Assembly: GCA_963791885.1 (NCBI GenBank)
Contig: CAWBUL010000004.1
Span: 682,001-746,000, forward strand
Length of the DNA stretch: 64,000 nt
DNA from: CAVSUZ01 sp963791885
Lineage (GTDB): Bacteria; Pseudomonadota; Alphaproteobacteria; Acetobacterales; Acetobacteraceae
Reading direction: 5' to 3'
In this document: positions 49,758 through 58,127 of the stretch, piece by piece
Numbering within the stretch: position 1 is the first letter of the stretch
Layout: each line of letters opens with the position of its first letter
Notes under the pieces: model-generated
Told to the model about the DNA's origin: nothing
Database searches by the model: none
What the model saw: only the letters and a program-made list of their open reading frames with translations
Translations under genes and position numbers: made by a program

Positions 49758-51192
49758 GATGGTGTCCCAACACGTGGTGTAGGAGCAGAACTCCTTGGCG
49801 GGTTGGACCGCCGTGTCAGGCTGCGATGAGAGGCAGACTGACGCTGAGATCATGGCCCAGGGGAGCGATGGTTTCCAGGGTCATATAGCGGGCACGCTGA
49901 ACGGCCCATTCATCATTCTGTTCGAGTAGCAGTGCACCAACCAGCCGGGTAACAGCGGCTTCGTTCGGGAAGATACCCACCACCTCGCTGCGCCGCTTGA
50001 TCTCCCCATTGAGGCGTTCGAGCGGATTGGTGCTGTGTATCTTGGTGCGGTGCTGTGCCGGAAAGCCCATGTAGGCCAGGACATCAGCTTCGGCATGGTC
50101 CATCAGGGCGGCGAGCTTGCTGATGCGTGGCCTGGCTTGATCGGCGACCTGTCGCCACTGCTTGCGAGCGGCCTCAGCATCATCCTGGGCAAACGCCGTG
50201 CCGATCCACGCCGAGACGATCCGTCGCTGCGTCTTTCCGGCATGCGCCAAGGCATTGCGCATGAAGTGCACGCGACAGCGCTGCCAGGTCGCGCCAAGCA
50301 CTTTGGCAATCGCTGCTTTCAGGCCTTCATGCGCGTCGGAGATGACCAGCTTGACGCCGCGTAGGCCGCGGCGCGTGAGCGAGCGCAGGAACTCGGTCCA
50401 GAACGGCTCGGCTTCGCTGTTGCCGATGGTCATGCCCAGCACCTCGCGACGGCCGTCCGTGTTGACCGCCATGGCGACAATCACGGCCACCGAGACGATA
50501 TGATGATCACGCCGGGCTTTGACATAGGTGGCATCCAGCCACAGATACGGCCACTCGCCTTCGATCGGACGGTGCAGGAACGTCTGCACCCGCTCGTCGA
50601 TCTCGGCACAGAGCCGCGACACTTGGCTTTTGCTGATGCCCTCCAGCCCCATCGCCTTGACCAGCTCGTCCACCGAGCGGGTTGAGATGCCCTGGACGTA
50701 GGACTCTTGGATCACCGCGGTTAGCGCCTTCTCCGCCATCCGGCGCGGCTCCAGAAAGCCGGGAAAGTAGCTGCCGCGGCGTAGCTTCGGTATGCGCAGC
50801 TCCACGGTCCCAGCACGTGTCTGCCAGTCGCGATCCCGGTAGCCGTTGCGCAGGTTGGTCCGATTCTCGCTGCGCTCGCCGTGGCCAGCACCGCACAGAG
50901 TCTCGGTCTCCAGTTCCATCAGACGCTGCGCGGCGAAGCCGATCATCTCGCGCAGCAGTGTCGCGTCCGAACCCTTCTCCATCAGCTCGCGAAGGGTGAT
51001 CATGTCGTCGGTCATCGGGGTGGCCTCCAAGGTCAGAGTTGCGTGTTGCAACCCAACCCTACCCAGGAGCACCACGGTGACCACCGCTGTGGATAAGTGG
51101 CCTGCCTACTCCAGACTCTTGGCGGTACTCTTGGCGGTCGCTCCGGCAGGCCACTTACCCACAGCTCCTACACCACGAACTGGGACACGACC
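49758..51192 (-). mobile_element. IS256-family insertion sequence, copy C (inverted)
   Basis: The element is 1,435 bp with the same ends as copies A and B but the opposite orientation. It is flanked by a perfect 8-bp duplication (TCTATGGC), which marks it as a simple recent insertion. The base that differs between A and B matches copy A here. It interrupts the 88-residue gene at 49671-51380. Confidence 0.95.
49816..51015 (-). CDS. IS256-family (Mutator-type) transposase, copy C
   Basis: A 399-residue DDE transposase from ATG 51015, identical in protein sequence to copies A and B. The DDE positions lie in WLDATYVK, VISDAHEG and NPLERLNGE. It is intact and has the same GGAGG ribosome site. The sequence gives no sign of decay. 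Confidence 0.95.
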   Translation of the reverse strand: MTDDMITLRELMEKGSDATLLREMIGFAAQRLMELETETLCGAGHGERSENRTNLRNGYRDRDWQTRAGTVELRIPKLRRGSYFPGFLEPRRMAEKALTAVIQESYVQGISTRSVDELVKAMGLEGISKSQVSRLCAEIDERVQTFLHRPIEGEWPYLWLDATYVKARRDHHIVSVAVIVAMAVNTDGRREVLGMTIGNSEAEPFWTEFLRSLTRRGLRGVKLVISDAHEGLKAAIAKVLGATWQRCRVHFMRNALAHAGKTQRRIVSAWIGTAFAQDDAEAARKQWRQVADQARPRISKLAALMDHAEADVLAYMGFPAQHRTKIHSTNPLERLNGEIKRRSEVVGIFPNEAAVTRLVGALLLEQNDEWAVQRARYMTLETIAPLGHDLSVSLPLIAA

Positions 51193-51200
51193 TCTATGGC
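51193..51200. repeat. Target-site duplication of IS copy C, right side
   Basis: TCTATGGC follows the element and matches 49750-49757 exactly. Confidence 0.93.
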
Positions 51201-51380
51201 CGCCAAAACTTTCTCGGCTGTGCGTTGCTCGAAACGGGAGTAATTCTGACAACCAAACCACCCGCGTTTCTCGCCATTCGGTTCGGTCCAGTTGACGTGC
51301 CACGCGCCATATCGCTTGGCGATCTGATCTGCCCTCGCGGTCAGATGCCCGCGGTGAAGGCCGAAGTATTGTTCGCTCAT
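51193..51380 (-). pseudogene. Small hypothetical gene, 5' fragment (interrupted by IS copy C)
   Basis: From ATG 51380, with a strong GGAGGAGG-type ribosome site, it reads MSEQYFGLHRGHLTARADQI, then AKRYGAWHVNWTEPNGEKRG, WFGCQNYSRFEQRTAEKVLA and AI up to the IS. The pattern (a GAWHVN-x-T-E-P core and W-F-x-C-x-N) looks like a conserved small hypothetical protein; I know no function. The 3' part is at 49671-49757. Confidence 0.85.
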
Positions 51381-51681
51381 CGAGAGGCCTCCTCCTCCCG
51401 CGCCGCGGCTTCTCGTGTTTTGGCCGGCTCCACGGTCCCGTCCTGCCACTCGCCTGTTCTGAAGAATGCCCTGCGGCAAGGCGCTGATCGAGGAGACCGA
51501 GGTCGGGAAGCAGTTAAGCCCGCATCTCCTTCATGGTTAGACGCGGGCGGAGACTAGGACCGAAAAGGGCGACACCGGCGTCACGTCTGAGTGCGCATGA
51601 ACGCGTAAGCCTGCGTCCCTTGTCTCGGTGCTGCCTAAGCCCGTGGTCTTTATCTTTTAGGAATGACTGTGAAAAAATACC
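51381..51681. other. Intergenic region, about 300 bp
   Basis: Between the divergent small gene and the hypothetical protein at 51682. No coding sequence is supported. An AT-rich stretch (GAAAAAATACCTTGACATTT) near 51670-51690 could be promoter DNA; it stands out against the high-GC surroundings. Confidence 0.5.
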
Positions 51682-52413
51682 TTGACATTTATACTAACAT
51701 CGTGCTCTTTTGCCGCCCGTGATCGCCTTGCACACACCGCCGCGCCAGCCCACAATCCCGATCCCCACCAGGATGAGGCAGCCGCCGACTCGCCCGCCCG
51801 CACCACCCGCCTGCGCCGCGTCCTCGGCAAACTCATCACCCACGGCAAGGAACTGGCCCAAGTGCTGAGCCGGCCCCAGCGCCCCGGCGCCATGGCCGTC
51901 CTCTGGATCAGCGTTCGCTTCGGCACCAAAGACATCGCCCTGATGCTCGCCCGCATCACCCGCGCCCTGCGCCTGGCGGCGGCGCTCCAGGCCGCACTCC
52001 CCAAAGAGCCACCACCCCCGGCGCGCCCCGCCCGCGCCGCGCAGGCCGACCGCAAACCGCGCGCCCGCCCCGCACCTCGGCCGAGGAACAGCGAAGACTC
52101 CGTCCTCGCCACCCTCCCTACATCCAAGGAAATCGCGGCCCTGCTCCGCGACCATCCGATCGGCGAGGTCCTCACCGAGATCTGCCTCGGTCTCGGCATT
52201 CTCACGGTTGAAGCTTTCTGGCAGGAACTCGAGATCGTTCTCCTGGAAAACGGCGCCGACCGCGACAGGATCGCCCAGGACGCCAAACGGCGGATGGATC
52301 GCTGCAATGAGATTCTCCCGCCGGCGTTGGCGGAGGCGTTCCAGCTAAGCCCGCCGTCACAGCCGGCTCCCTCCCTCGCCGCGGCGGCTTCCGGCACCGG
52401 CCCTCCGGAATAG
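51682..52413 (+). CDS. Hypothetical protein, Pro/Ala/Arg-rich
   Basis: A 243-residue reading frame from a TTG start (TTGACATTTATA), which itself overlaps a -35-like TTGACA, so the true start is unsure. The N-terminal half has GKLITHGKELAQVLSRPQRP and AVLWISVRFGTKDIALMLAR. The middle is low complexity (Pro, Ala, Arg) and the C-terminal part is helical (IGEVLTEICLGLGILTVEAF). No domain is recognised. The pattern is of a type I associate with acetic-acid-bacteria accessory DNA, but I cannot verify this here. Codon use in the third position is strongly GC, as expected for a real gene. Confidence 0.55.
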   Translation: MTFILTSCSFAARDRLAHTAAPAHNPDPHQDEAAADSPARTTRLRRVLGKLITHGKELAQVLSRPQRPGAMAVLWISVRFGTKDIALMLARITRALRLAAALQAALPKEPPPPARPARAAQADRKPRARPAPRPRNSEDSVLATLPTSKEIAALLRDHPIGEVLTEICLGLGILTVEAFWQELEIVLLENGADRDRIAQDAKRRMDRCNEILPPALAEAFQLSPPSQPAPSLAAAASGTGPPE

Positions 52414-52644
52414 ATCGAACCAACCATCCAGCCGTCATCCACAGGGCCGCCCCCACGGGACACCGAGCGGCAGCCCCGCCATCGTGATTCGCTGCCGGAC
52501 CGCTGCCAATCGGTGAGCGCGATCCAGAGGGAGCACGAAGCGTCTCGTCGGTGGCGGCGGGTCTGCCCGCGCTCCATATGAACGTCTGTCATCGTGCCGG
52601 CTGCCTTGCCGCGGCACTCGCCACTCCGATAGGTTCCTCCCGCA

Positions 52645-52911
52645 ATGAACGTCATCCTCCCCATCCCCGATGAATTGGGGGAGCGTCTAGCCGCCGAAGC
52701 GGGGGGCGATCTCTCGCGCCGTGCCCTCGAAGCTTTCGCCCTGGCAGAGTATCAACCGCACCGGTTGACTGAATCAGAGCTTCGTCGGCTGCTTGGCTTT
52801 GCGACCCGCTACGAGCTCGACGGCTTCCTCAAGGCGCGCGGAATCTTCCTCGACTATACGCCGACCGATCTCCGGCAGGAGCGGCAGACCTTGGACCGGC
52901 TCGGCATCTGA
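52645..52911 (+). CDS. UPF0175-family antitoxin-like protein
   Basis: An 88-residue protein matching UPF0175: an N-terminal ILPIPDELGERLA strand, helix RRALEAFALAEY, the HTH core LTESELRRLLGFATRYELDG and the conserved FLKARGIFLDYT end. Members usually sit upstream of a PIN-like (DUF3368) toxin. No toxin follows here; the 190 bp to atpC are non-coding. It is therefore an orphan, or its partner was lost. Confidence 0.85.
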   Translation: MNVILPIPDELGERLAAEAGGDLSRRALEAFALAEYQPHRLTESELRRLLGFATRYELDGFLKARGIFLDYTPTDLRQERQTLDRLGI

Positions 52912-53101
52912 ATGCATGCACGGACTGCACTTAGAACCACTGAGGTGCACAGATAGAACTCGACGAGAAGCAAAGACTGCCAGCCGTTCCCGCAGCGATT
53001 GCTATCTCTCTGTGCGTCTCCGTGGCCCTCAGTGGCCTCCGTGTTAAAAAGCTTGCTTTGCTGCGGACGCCACCTGACGAAGCCTTTCTAAGACCACTCG
53101 C

Positions 53102-53524
53102 CTAATGCGACCCGGTCAGCAGCTCCTCCGCCGTCTCAACCAACGCCCGAGCCGACTGGGCGCGTTCCAGCGCAAGCTCCTCCGCCATGACATCGCTGGC
53201 CTCGATCTTCGCCAGATCCGCCTCGGCCTCCTGCAGCCGCCGCTCGCCCTCTTCGCGCCTCAGCTCCGCGACCGGCACCGCCTCGATCGCCAGCACCGTG
53301 CAGCGATCCGGCGTGACCTCCGCAAAGCCGCCTGCCACGAAAAGCCGGTCCGTCACCTGGTCGTCCTGATAGAGAGCGATCACCCCGCCGCGCAGCAGCA
53401 CGATCATCGGCGTGTGGCCTTCCAGCACGCCCATGTCACCCTCGCTGCCGGGGATCACAACCATGTCCACCGGCCGCGACAGCACAAGCCGTTCGGGGCT
53501 GACGATCTCCAGCGCGACAGGCAT
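53102..53524 (-). CDS. atpC: F1 ATP synthase subunit epsilon
   Basis: A 140-residue subunit with the beta-sandwich pattern (LEIVSPERLVLSRPVDMVVI; GSEGDMGVLEGHTPMIVLLR; FVAGGFAEVTPDRCTVLA) and a C-terminal helical hairpin (LRREEGERRLQEAEADLAKI). It is part of the central stalk and inhibits ATP hydrolysis. Its start overlaps the atpD stop (TGATG). It is the last gene of the operon. Confidence 0.96.
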   Translation of the reverse strand: MPVALEIVSPERLVLSRPVDMVVIPGSEGDMGVLEGHTPMIVLLRGGVIALYQDDQVTDRLFVAGGFAEVTPDRCTVLAIEAVPVAELRREEGERRLQEAEADLAKIEASDVMAEELALERAQSARALVETAEELLTGSH

Positions 53525-54954
53525 CAGGCCGTGGCCTTCAGCGACTCGCCCTTCTTCACCGCCTCCTCGATCGTGCCGACCATATAGAAAGCCGACTCGG
53601 GCAAATGGTCGTATTCGCCGGCGCAGATCGCCTTGAAGCTGCGTACCGTCTCCTCGATCGGCACGAACACGCCGGGGAAGCCGGTAAAGACCTCGGCCAC
53701 GTGGAAGGGCTGCGACAGGAAGCGCTGGATCTTCCGTGCGCGCGCGACGACCAGCTTGTCCTCTTCCGACAGCTCGTCCATGCCCAGAATGGCGATGATG
53801 TCCTGCAGCGACTTATAGGTCTGCAGGATGCGCTGGGTTTCACGCGCGACGTTGTAGTGTTCCTCGCCGACGATCCGCGGATCGAGCGAGCGGGACGTCG
53901 AATCCAGCGGGTCCACCGCCGGGTAGATGCCCAGCTCGGCGATCTGCCGCGACAGCACGGTGGTCGCGTCAAGGTGCGCGAACGAAGTGGCTGGCGCCGG
54001 GTCGGTCAGATCGTCCGCCGGCACATAGATCGCCTGCACGGACGTGATGGACCCCTTCTTGGTCGACGTGATGCGTTCCTGCAGCGCCCCCATGTCGGTC
54101 GCCAAGGTCGGCTGATAACCCACCGCCGAGGGGATGCGTCCCAGCAGCGCCGACACTTCGGCGCCCGCCTGGGTGAAGCGGAAGATGTTATCCACGAAGA
54201 ACAGCACGTCCTGGCCTTCCTCATCGCGGAAGTATTCCGCGACGGTCAGGCCCGACAGACCGACGCGGGCACGAGCGCCCGGGGGCTCATTCATCTGCCC
54301 ATAGACCAACGCGACCTTCGAACCCTCAGTAGTACCCTCACCCAGCTTGATAACGCCCGCACCGATCATCTCGTGATACAGGTCGTTGCCCTCACGCGTG
54401 CGCTCGCCCACGCCGGCGAACACCGACACGCCGCCATGCGCCTTGGCGATGTTGTTGATCAGCTCCTGGATCAGCACCGTCTTGCCCACACCGGCGCCGC
54501 CGAACAGGCCAACCTTGCCGCCCTTCATATACGGCGCGAGCAGATCCACCACCTTGATGCCGGTGACCAGGACCTCGGCGGATGTGGACTGGTCCTCAAA
54601 GGACGGAGCGTCGCGGTGGATCGGGTAGCGCTTCGTCGCCGGGATCGGTCCCCGCTCATCCACCGGATCGCCGATAACGTTCATGATCCGCCCGAGCGTA
54701 CCCGGTCCCACCGGCATGGTGATCGGCCCGCCGGTGTCCACCACCTCCTGACCGCGGACCAGGCCGTCGGTGCTGTCCATCGCGATCGTACGAACCGTGC
54801 GCTCGCCCAGTTCCTGCGCCACCTCCAGCACCAGCGTGTGCTCCTGGAGCTCCGTGTGCAGCGCGTTCTGGATGAACGGCAGTTCGCCCTCGAACTGCAC
54901 GTCCACGACGGCGCCCATCACCTGGGTGACACGTCCGACGATATTGCTTGCCAT
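53524..54954 (-). CDS. atpD: F1 ATP synthase subunit beta
   Basis: A 476-residue catalytic subunit. The P-loop is GGAGVGKTVLIQELI, with the catalytic GERTREGNDLYHEM (Glu of the GER motif), and ALLGRIPSAVGYQPTLATDM and the DELSEEDKL C-terminal segment. The length is normal. It follows atpG by 30 bp. Confidence 0.98.
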   Translation of the reverse strand: MASNIVGRVTQVMGAVVDVQFEGELPFIQNALHTELQEHTLVLEVAQELGERTVRTIAMDSTDGLVRGQEVVDTGGPITMPVGPGTLGRIMNVIGDPVDERGPIPATKRYPIHRDAPSFEDQSTSAEVLVTGIKVVDLLAPYMKGGKVGLFGGAGVGKTVLIQELINNIAKAHGGVSVFAGVGERTREGNDLYHEMIGAGVIKLGEGTTEGSKVALVYGQMNEPPGARARVGLSGLTVAEYFRDEEGQDVLFFVDNIFRFTQAGAEVSALLGRIPSAVGYQPTLATDMGALQERITSTKKGSITSVQAIYVPADDLTDPAPATSFAHLDATTVLSRQIAELGIYPAVDPLDSTSRSLDPRIVGEEHYNVARETQRILQTYKSLQDIIAILGMDELSEEDKLVVARARKIQRFLSQPFHVAEVFTGFPGVFVPIEETVRSFKAICAGEYDHLPESAFYMVGTIEEAVKKGESLKATA

Positions 54955-54984
54955 AACCTGTATCCTCTTCTTTTTAGATCGGGA

Positions 54985-55869
54985 TCAGACGGCTTCGGCG
55001 CCGGAGATGATCTCGATCAGTTCCCTGGTGATGTTGGCCTGCCGCGCGCGGTTGTAGTTCAGCGTGAGGCGCTTGATCATGTCGCCGGCATTGCGCGTCG
55101 CGTTGTCCATGGCGGTCATCTGCGAGGCAAAGAACCCGGCGCTGCTTTCCAGCAACGCGCGATAGACCTGGATCGCTACGTTCTGCGGCAGCAGGCGCGA
55201 CAGAATCGTCTCCTCATCGGGTTCGAAGTCGTAGGTCGCTCCACCCAAAGCGTCGGTTTCGCCTGCGTCCTCGGTGATCGGCGGCGGGATCAGCTGTGCC
55301 TCTGTCACCACCTGGGAAATCACCGAGTGGAACCGATTGTAGATCAGTGTGCAAACATCGACCTCGCCCGACATCACCATCGCCGTGACGCGCTCGCCGA
55401 TCTCCTGCGCATCGGAAAACTCGAGCCGCCGCTTACCGACGAAGTTGATGTCCCCGACGAACCGGCTTGCCAGATCGCGGCGGAGATAGTCCCGCCCCTT
55501 GCGGCCGACCGCCAGGATCTTCACCGTCTTGCCCTGCGCTTCCAGACGCACCGCCAGGGTGCGGGTCGCGCGGCCGATATTGGCGTTGAACGCGCCCGCC
55601 AAACCCCGATCCCCGGTGACCGCAATCAGCAGATGGGTCTGGTGCTTTCCCGTTCCCGCCAGCAGTGCCGGCGCGTTCGGGCTATCCGCCAACGACCCCG
55701 CTAGGGCGCTGAGCATCCGCTGCATGCGCTCGGCATAGGGACGCGCGGCCTCTGCCTGCGCCTGGGCGCGCCGCAGCTTCGATGCGGCGACCATCTTCAT
55801 GGCCGAGGTGATCTTCTGCGTCGATTTGACGCTGTTGATCCGAGTCCGAAGTGCTTTCAGGGAGGGCAT
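54985..55869 (-). CDS. atpG: F1 ATP synthase subunit gamma
   Basis: A 294-residue rotor subunit with the N-terminal MPSLKALRTRINSVKSTQKI and the C-terminal coiled-coil helix AMDNATRNAGDMIKRLTLNY ending NRARQANITRELIEI, the most conserved part of the family. It follows atpA by 9 bp. Confidence 0.97.
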   Translation of the reverse strand: MPSLKALRTRINSVKSTQKITSAMKMVAASKLRRAQAQAEAARPYAERMQRMLSALAGSLADSPNAPALLAGTGKHQTHLLIAVTGDRGLAGAFNANIGRATRTLAVRLEAQGKTVKILAVGRKGRDYLRRDLASRFVGDINFVGKRRLEFSDAQEIGERVTAMVMSGEVDVCTLIYNRFHSVISQVVTEAQLIPPPITEDAGETDALGGATYDFEPDEETILSRLLPQNVAIQVYRALLESSAGFFASQMTAMDNATRNAGDMIKRLTLNYNRARQANITRELIEIISGAEAV

Positions 55870-55878
55870 AACGTTCCC

Positions 55879-57414
55879 TCAGCCAAAGCTTTTCGCGAAT
55901 CCGTCCAGGAAGGCCGCGAGCTTCTGCTCCGTCTCCGGCTTGATTTCCTGGTCGGTCCGGATCGCCGCCAGGATCTCGGGCGCCCGCGACTTCAGTTCGG
56001 TCATGTACTGGGCCTCGAACGCTGTCACCCGGCCGACATCGATCTTGTCCAGATAACCGCGCACACCCGCGAAAATCGACGCCACCTGCTCCTCGATCGG
56101 CATGGGGTGGAACTGCGGCTGTTTCAGCACCTCGGTCAGCCTCGACCCGCGCGCCAGCAACGCCTGGGTGGAGGCATCGAGGTCGGAGGCGAACTGTGCG
56201 AACGCCGCCATTTCGCGGTACTGAGCGAGTTCAAGCTTGATGCGCCCGGCGACCTGCTTCATCGCCTTGATCTGCGCCGCGGACCCCACGCGGGAGACCG
56301 AAATGCCCACGTTCACCGCCGGCCGGATGCCGCGGAAGAACAGCTCCGTCTCCAGGAAGATCTGTCCGTCGGTGATGGAAATCACGTTGGTCGGGATGTA
56401 AGCGGACACGTCACCGGCCTGCGTCTCGATCACCGGCAGCGCTGTCAGCGACCCGGCGCCGAGCGCATCGTTCATCTTCGCGGCACGCTCGAGCAGGCGG
56501 GAGTGGAGGTAGAAGACGTCGCCGGGATATGCCTCGCGTCCCGGCGGACGGCGCAGGAGCAATGACATCTGGCGGTAAGCGACGGCCTGCTTGGACAGAT
56601 CGTCGTAGAAAATCACCGCGTGCCGGCCATTGTCGCGGAAGAACTCGCCCATCGTGCAGCCGGTATAAGGGGCGAGGAACTGCATCGGCGCCGGGTCGGA
56701 GGCGGTCGCGGCGACGACGATGGAGTATTGCATCGCGCCGTTTTCCTCGAGCGTCTGCACCAGCTGAGCCACGGTGGAACGCTTCTGACCGATGGCCACA
56801 TAGATGCAGTGGAGCTTGCGCTTTTCATCATCGCTGGCGTTGATCGACTTCTGATTGATGATGGTGTCGACGATGACCGCGGTCTTGCCCGTCTGGCGAT
56901 CGCCGATGATCAGTTCCCGCTGGCCGCGGCCGATGGGAATCAACGCGTCGATCGCCTTGAGGCCCGTTTGCATCGGCTCGTGCACCGACTTGCGGGGAAT
57001 GATGCCGGGAGCCTTCACCTCCACGCGGCGGCGCTCGGTCGTGTTGATCGGTCCCTTGCCGTCGATCGGATTGCCGAGGCCATCGACCACGCGACCGAGC
57101 AGGGCATCCCCGACCGGCACTTCCACGATGGCACCGGTACGGGCGACCGTATCGCCTTCGCGGATCTGACGGTCGTCGCCGAAGATCACCACGCCGACAT
57201 TGTCGGTTTCCAGGTTCAGCGCCATGCCGCGCAGGCCGGCGCCGGGAAACTCTACCATCTCCCCGGCCATGACGTTTTGCAGCCCGAAAACGCGGGCAAT
57301 GCCGTCACCGACGGAAAGGACCTGGCCGGTTTCGGCGATGTCCGATTCCTTGTCGAATGCGGCAATCTGCTTTTTCAGAATCTCTGAGATCTCGGCGGGA
57401 CGGATCTCCAACAT
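55879..57414 (-). CDS. atpA: F1 ATP synthase subunit alpha
   Basis: A 511-residue nucleotide-binding subunit. The P-loop is GDRQTGKTAVIVDTI, with PGIIPRKSVHEPMQTGLKAI before it, the FLAPYTGC segment, and the regulatory Arg region SVSRVGSAAQIKAMKQVAG. The start overlaps the atpH stop (TAATG). Confidence 0.98.
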   Translation of the reverse strand: MLEIRPAEISEILKKQIAAFDKESDIAETGQVLSVGDGIARVFGLQNVMAGEMVEFPGAGLRGMALNLETDNVGVVIFGDDRQIREGDTVARTGAIVEVPVGDALLGRVVDGLGNPIDGKGPINTTERRRVEVKAPGIIPRKSVHEPMQTGLKAIDALIPIGRGQRELIIGDRQTGKTAVIVDTIINQKSINASDDEKRKLHCIYVAIGQKRSTVAQLVQTLEENGAMQYSIVVAATASDPAPMQFLAPYTGCTMGEFFRDNGRHAVIFYDDLSKQAVAYRQMSLLLRRPPGREAYPGDVFYLHSRLLERAAKMNDALGAGSLTALPVIETQAGDVSAYIPTNVISITDGQIFLETELFFRGIRPAVNVGISVSRVGSAAQIKAMKQVAGRIKLELAQYREMAAFAQFASDLDASTQALLARGSRLTEVLKQPQFHPMPIEEQVASIFAGVRGYLDKIDVGRVTAFEAQYMTELKSRAPEILAAIRTDQEIKPETEQKLAAFLDGFAKSFG

Positions 57415-58034
57415 TACGCGGCTCCCCTCATGGCATTCTGCAGGCGCTGCAACCGGGACTTCAATGATGTGTCGTAGAGGCGCGCGCCCACACGCACCAC
57501 CAGCCCGCCCAGCAGATCCGGCTCCACCTGCTCGACGATGTTCACATTGCCGAACCCGGCTTCGATCAGCCGGGCACGGAGTTGCTGACGCTGCACGTCG
57601 TTCAGTCGGTGGGCTGAGGATACATGCGCTGTCACCACGCCGCGCTTCTCCGCCACCAGACCGGCGAACGCAGCGACGATCTGCGGCAGGTTGCGAAGGC
57701 GCCGGTTATTGGCGATCACGCCCACGAAGTCCTGCAGCGATTTGGAAAAGCCTTCCTGACTGAGGACAGCGAGCGCCGCCTTGCGGGCCTGCACGATATC
57801 GATCAGCGGCGAATCGATCAGCCGGCGAAAGTCGGCGCTTTCAGCGATCAGGTGCCCAAGTTGTTCCATTTCGGAGACAACGGAGTCGAGCTGACCGGTG
57901 TCGTCAGCGTAGGAATAAAGCGCGGCGGCGTAGCGGTCAGCCAGTCCGCCGCCAGACGCGATGGTCGTGCCACCGGATGAGGCCACGAGCGAGATTCCCG
58001 ATTCGGTTGAGCCGCACGGATCGCGCGGCGACAA
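57414..58034 (-). CDS. atpH: F1 ATP synthase subunit delta
   Basis: Up to 206 residues from ATG 58034. A GTG at 57986 would give VASSGGTTIASGGGLADRYA, closer to the usual family N-terminus, with GGGA 10 bases upstream; this shorter start is likely. The helical N-terminal domain (ADRYAAALYSYADDTGQLDS) and the C-terminal NIVEQVEPDLLGGLVVRVGA segment are diagnostic. It is the first gene of the operon. F0 genes are elsewhere, as is common in alphaproteobacteria. Confidence 0.93.
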   Translation of the reverse strand: MSPRDPCGSTESGISLVASSGGTTIASGGGLADRYAAALYSYADDTGQLDSVVSEMEQLGHLIAESADFRRLIDSPLIDIVQARKAALAVLSQEGFSKSLQDFVGVIANNRRLRNLPQIVAAFAGLVAEKRGVVTAHVSSAHRLNDVQRQQLRARLIEAGFGNVNIVEQVEPDLLGGLVVRVGARLYDTSLKSRLQRLQNAMRGAA

Positions 58035-58127
58035 AGCACCGCCAGCGCACTGTCGGCGAGGCGGCCTCTAGCATGGGGTTCATCGCGGTGCAACACGCAG
58101 CCGCGAGGCGTGGAATGCAGGGTTGGT

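Noticed and set aside
53605..55704. Long open frame opposite atpD and atpG (about 700 codons)
   Set aside because: It crosses two well-defined ATP synthase genes on the opposite strand and shows only shadow-type composition.
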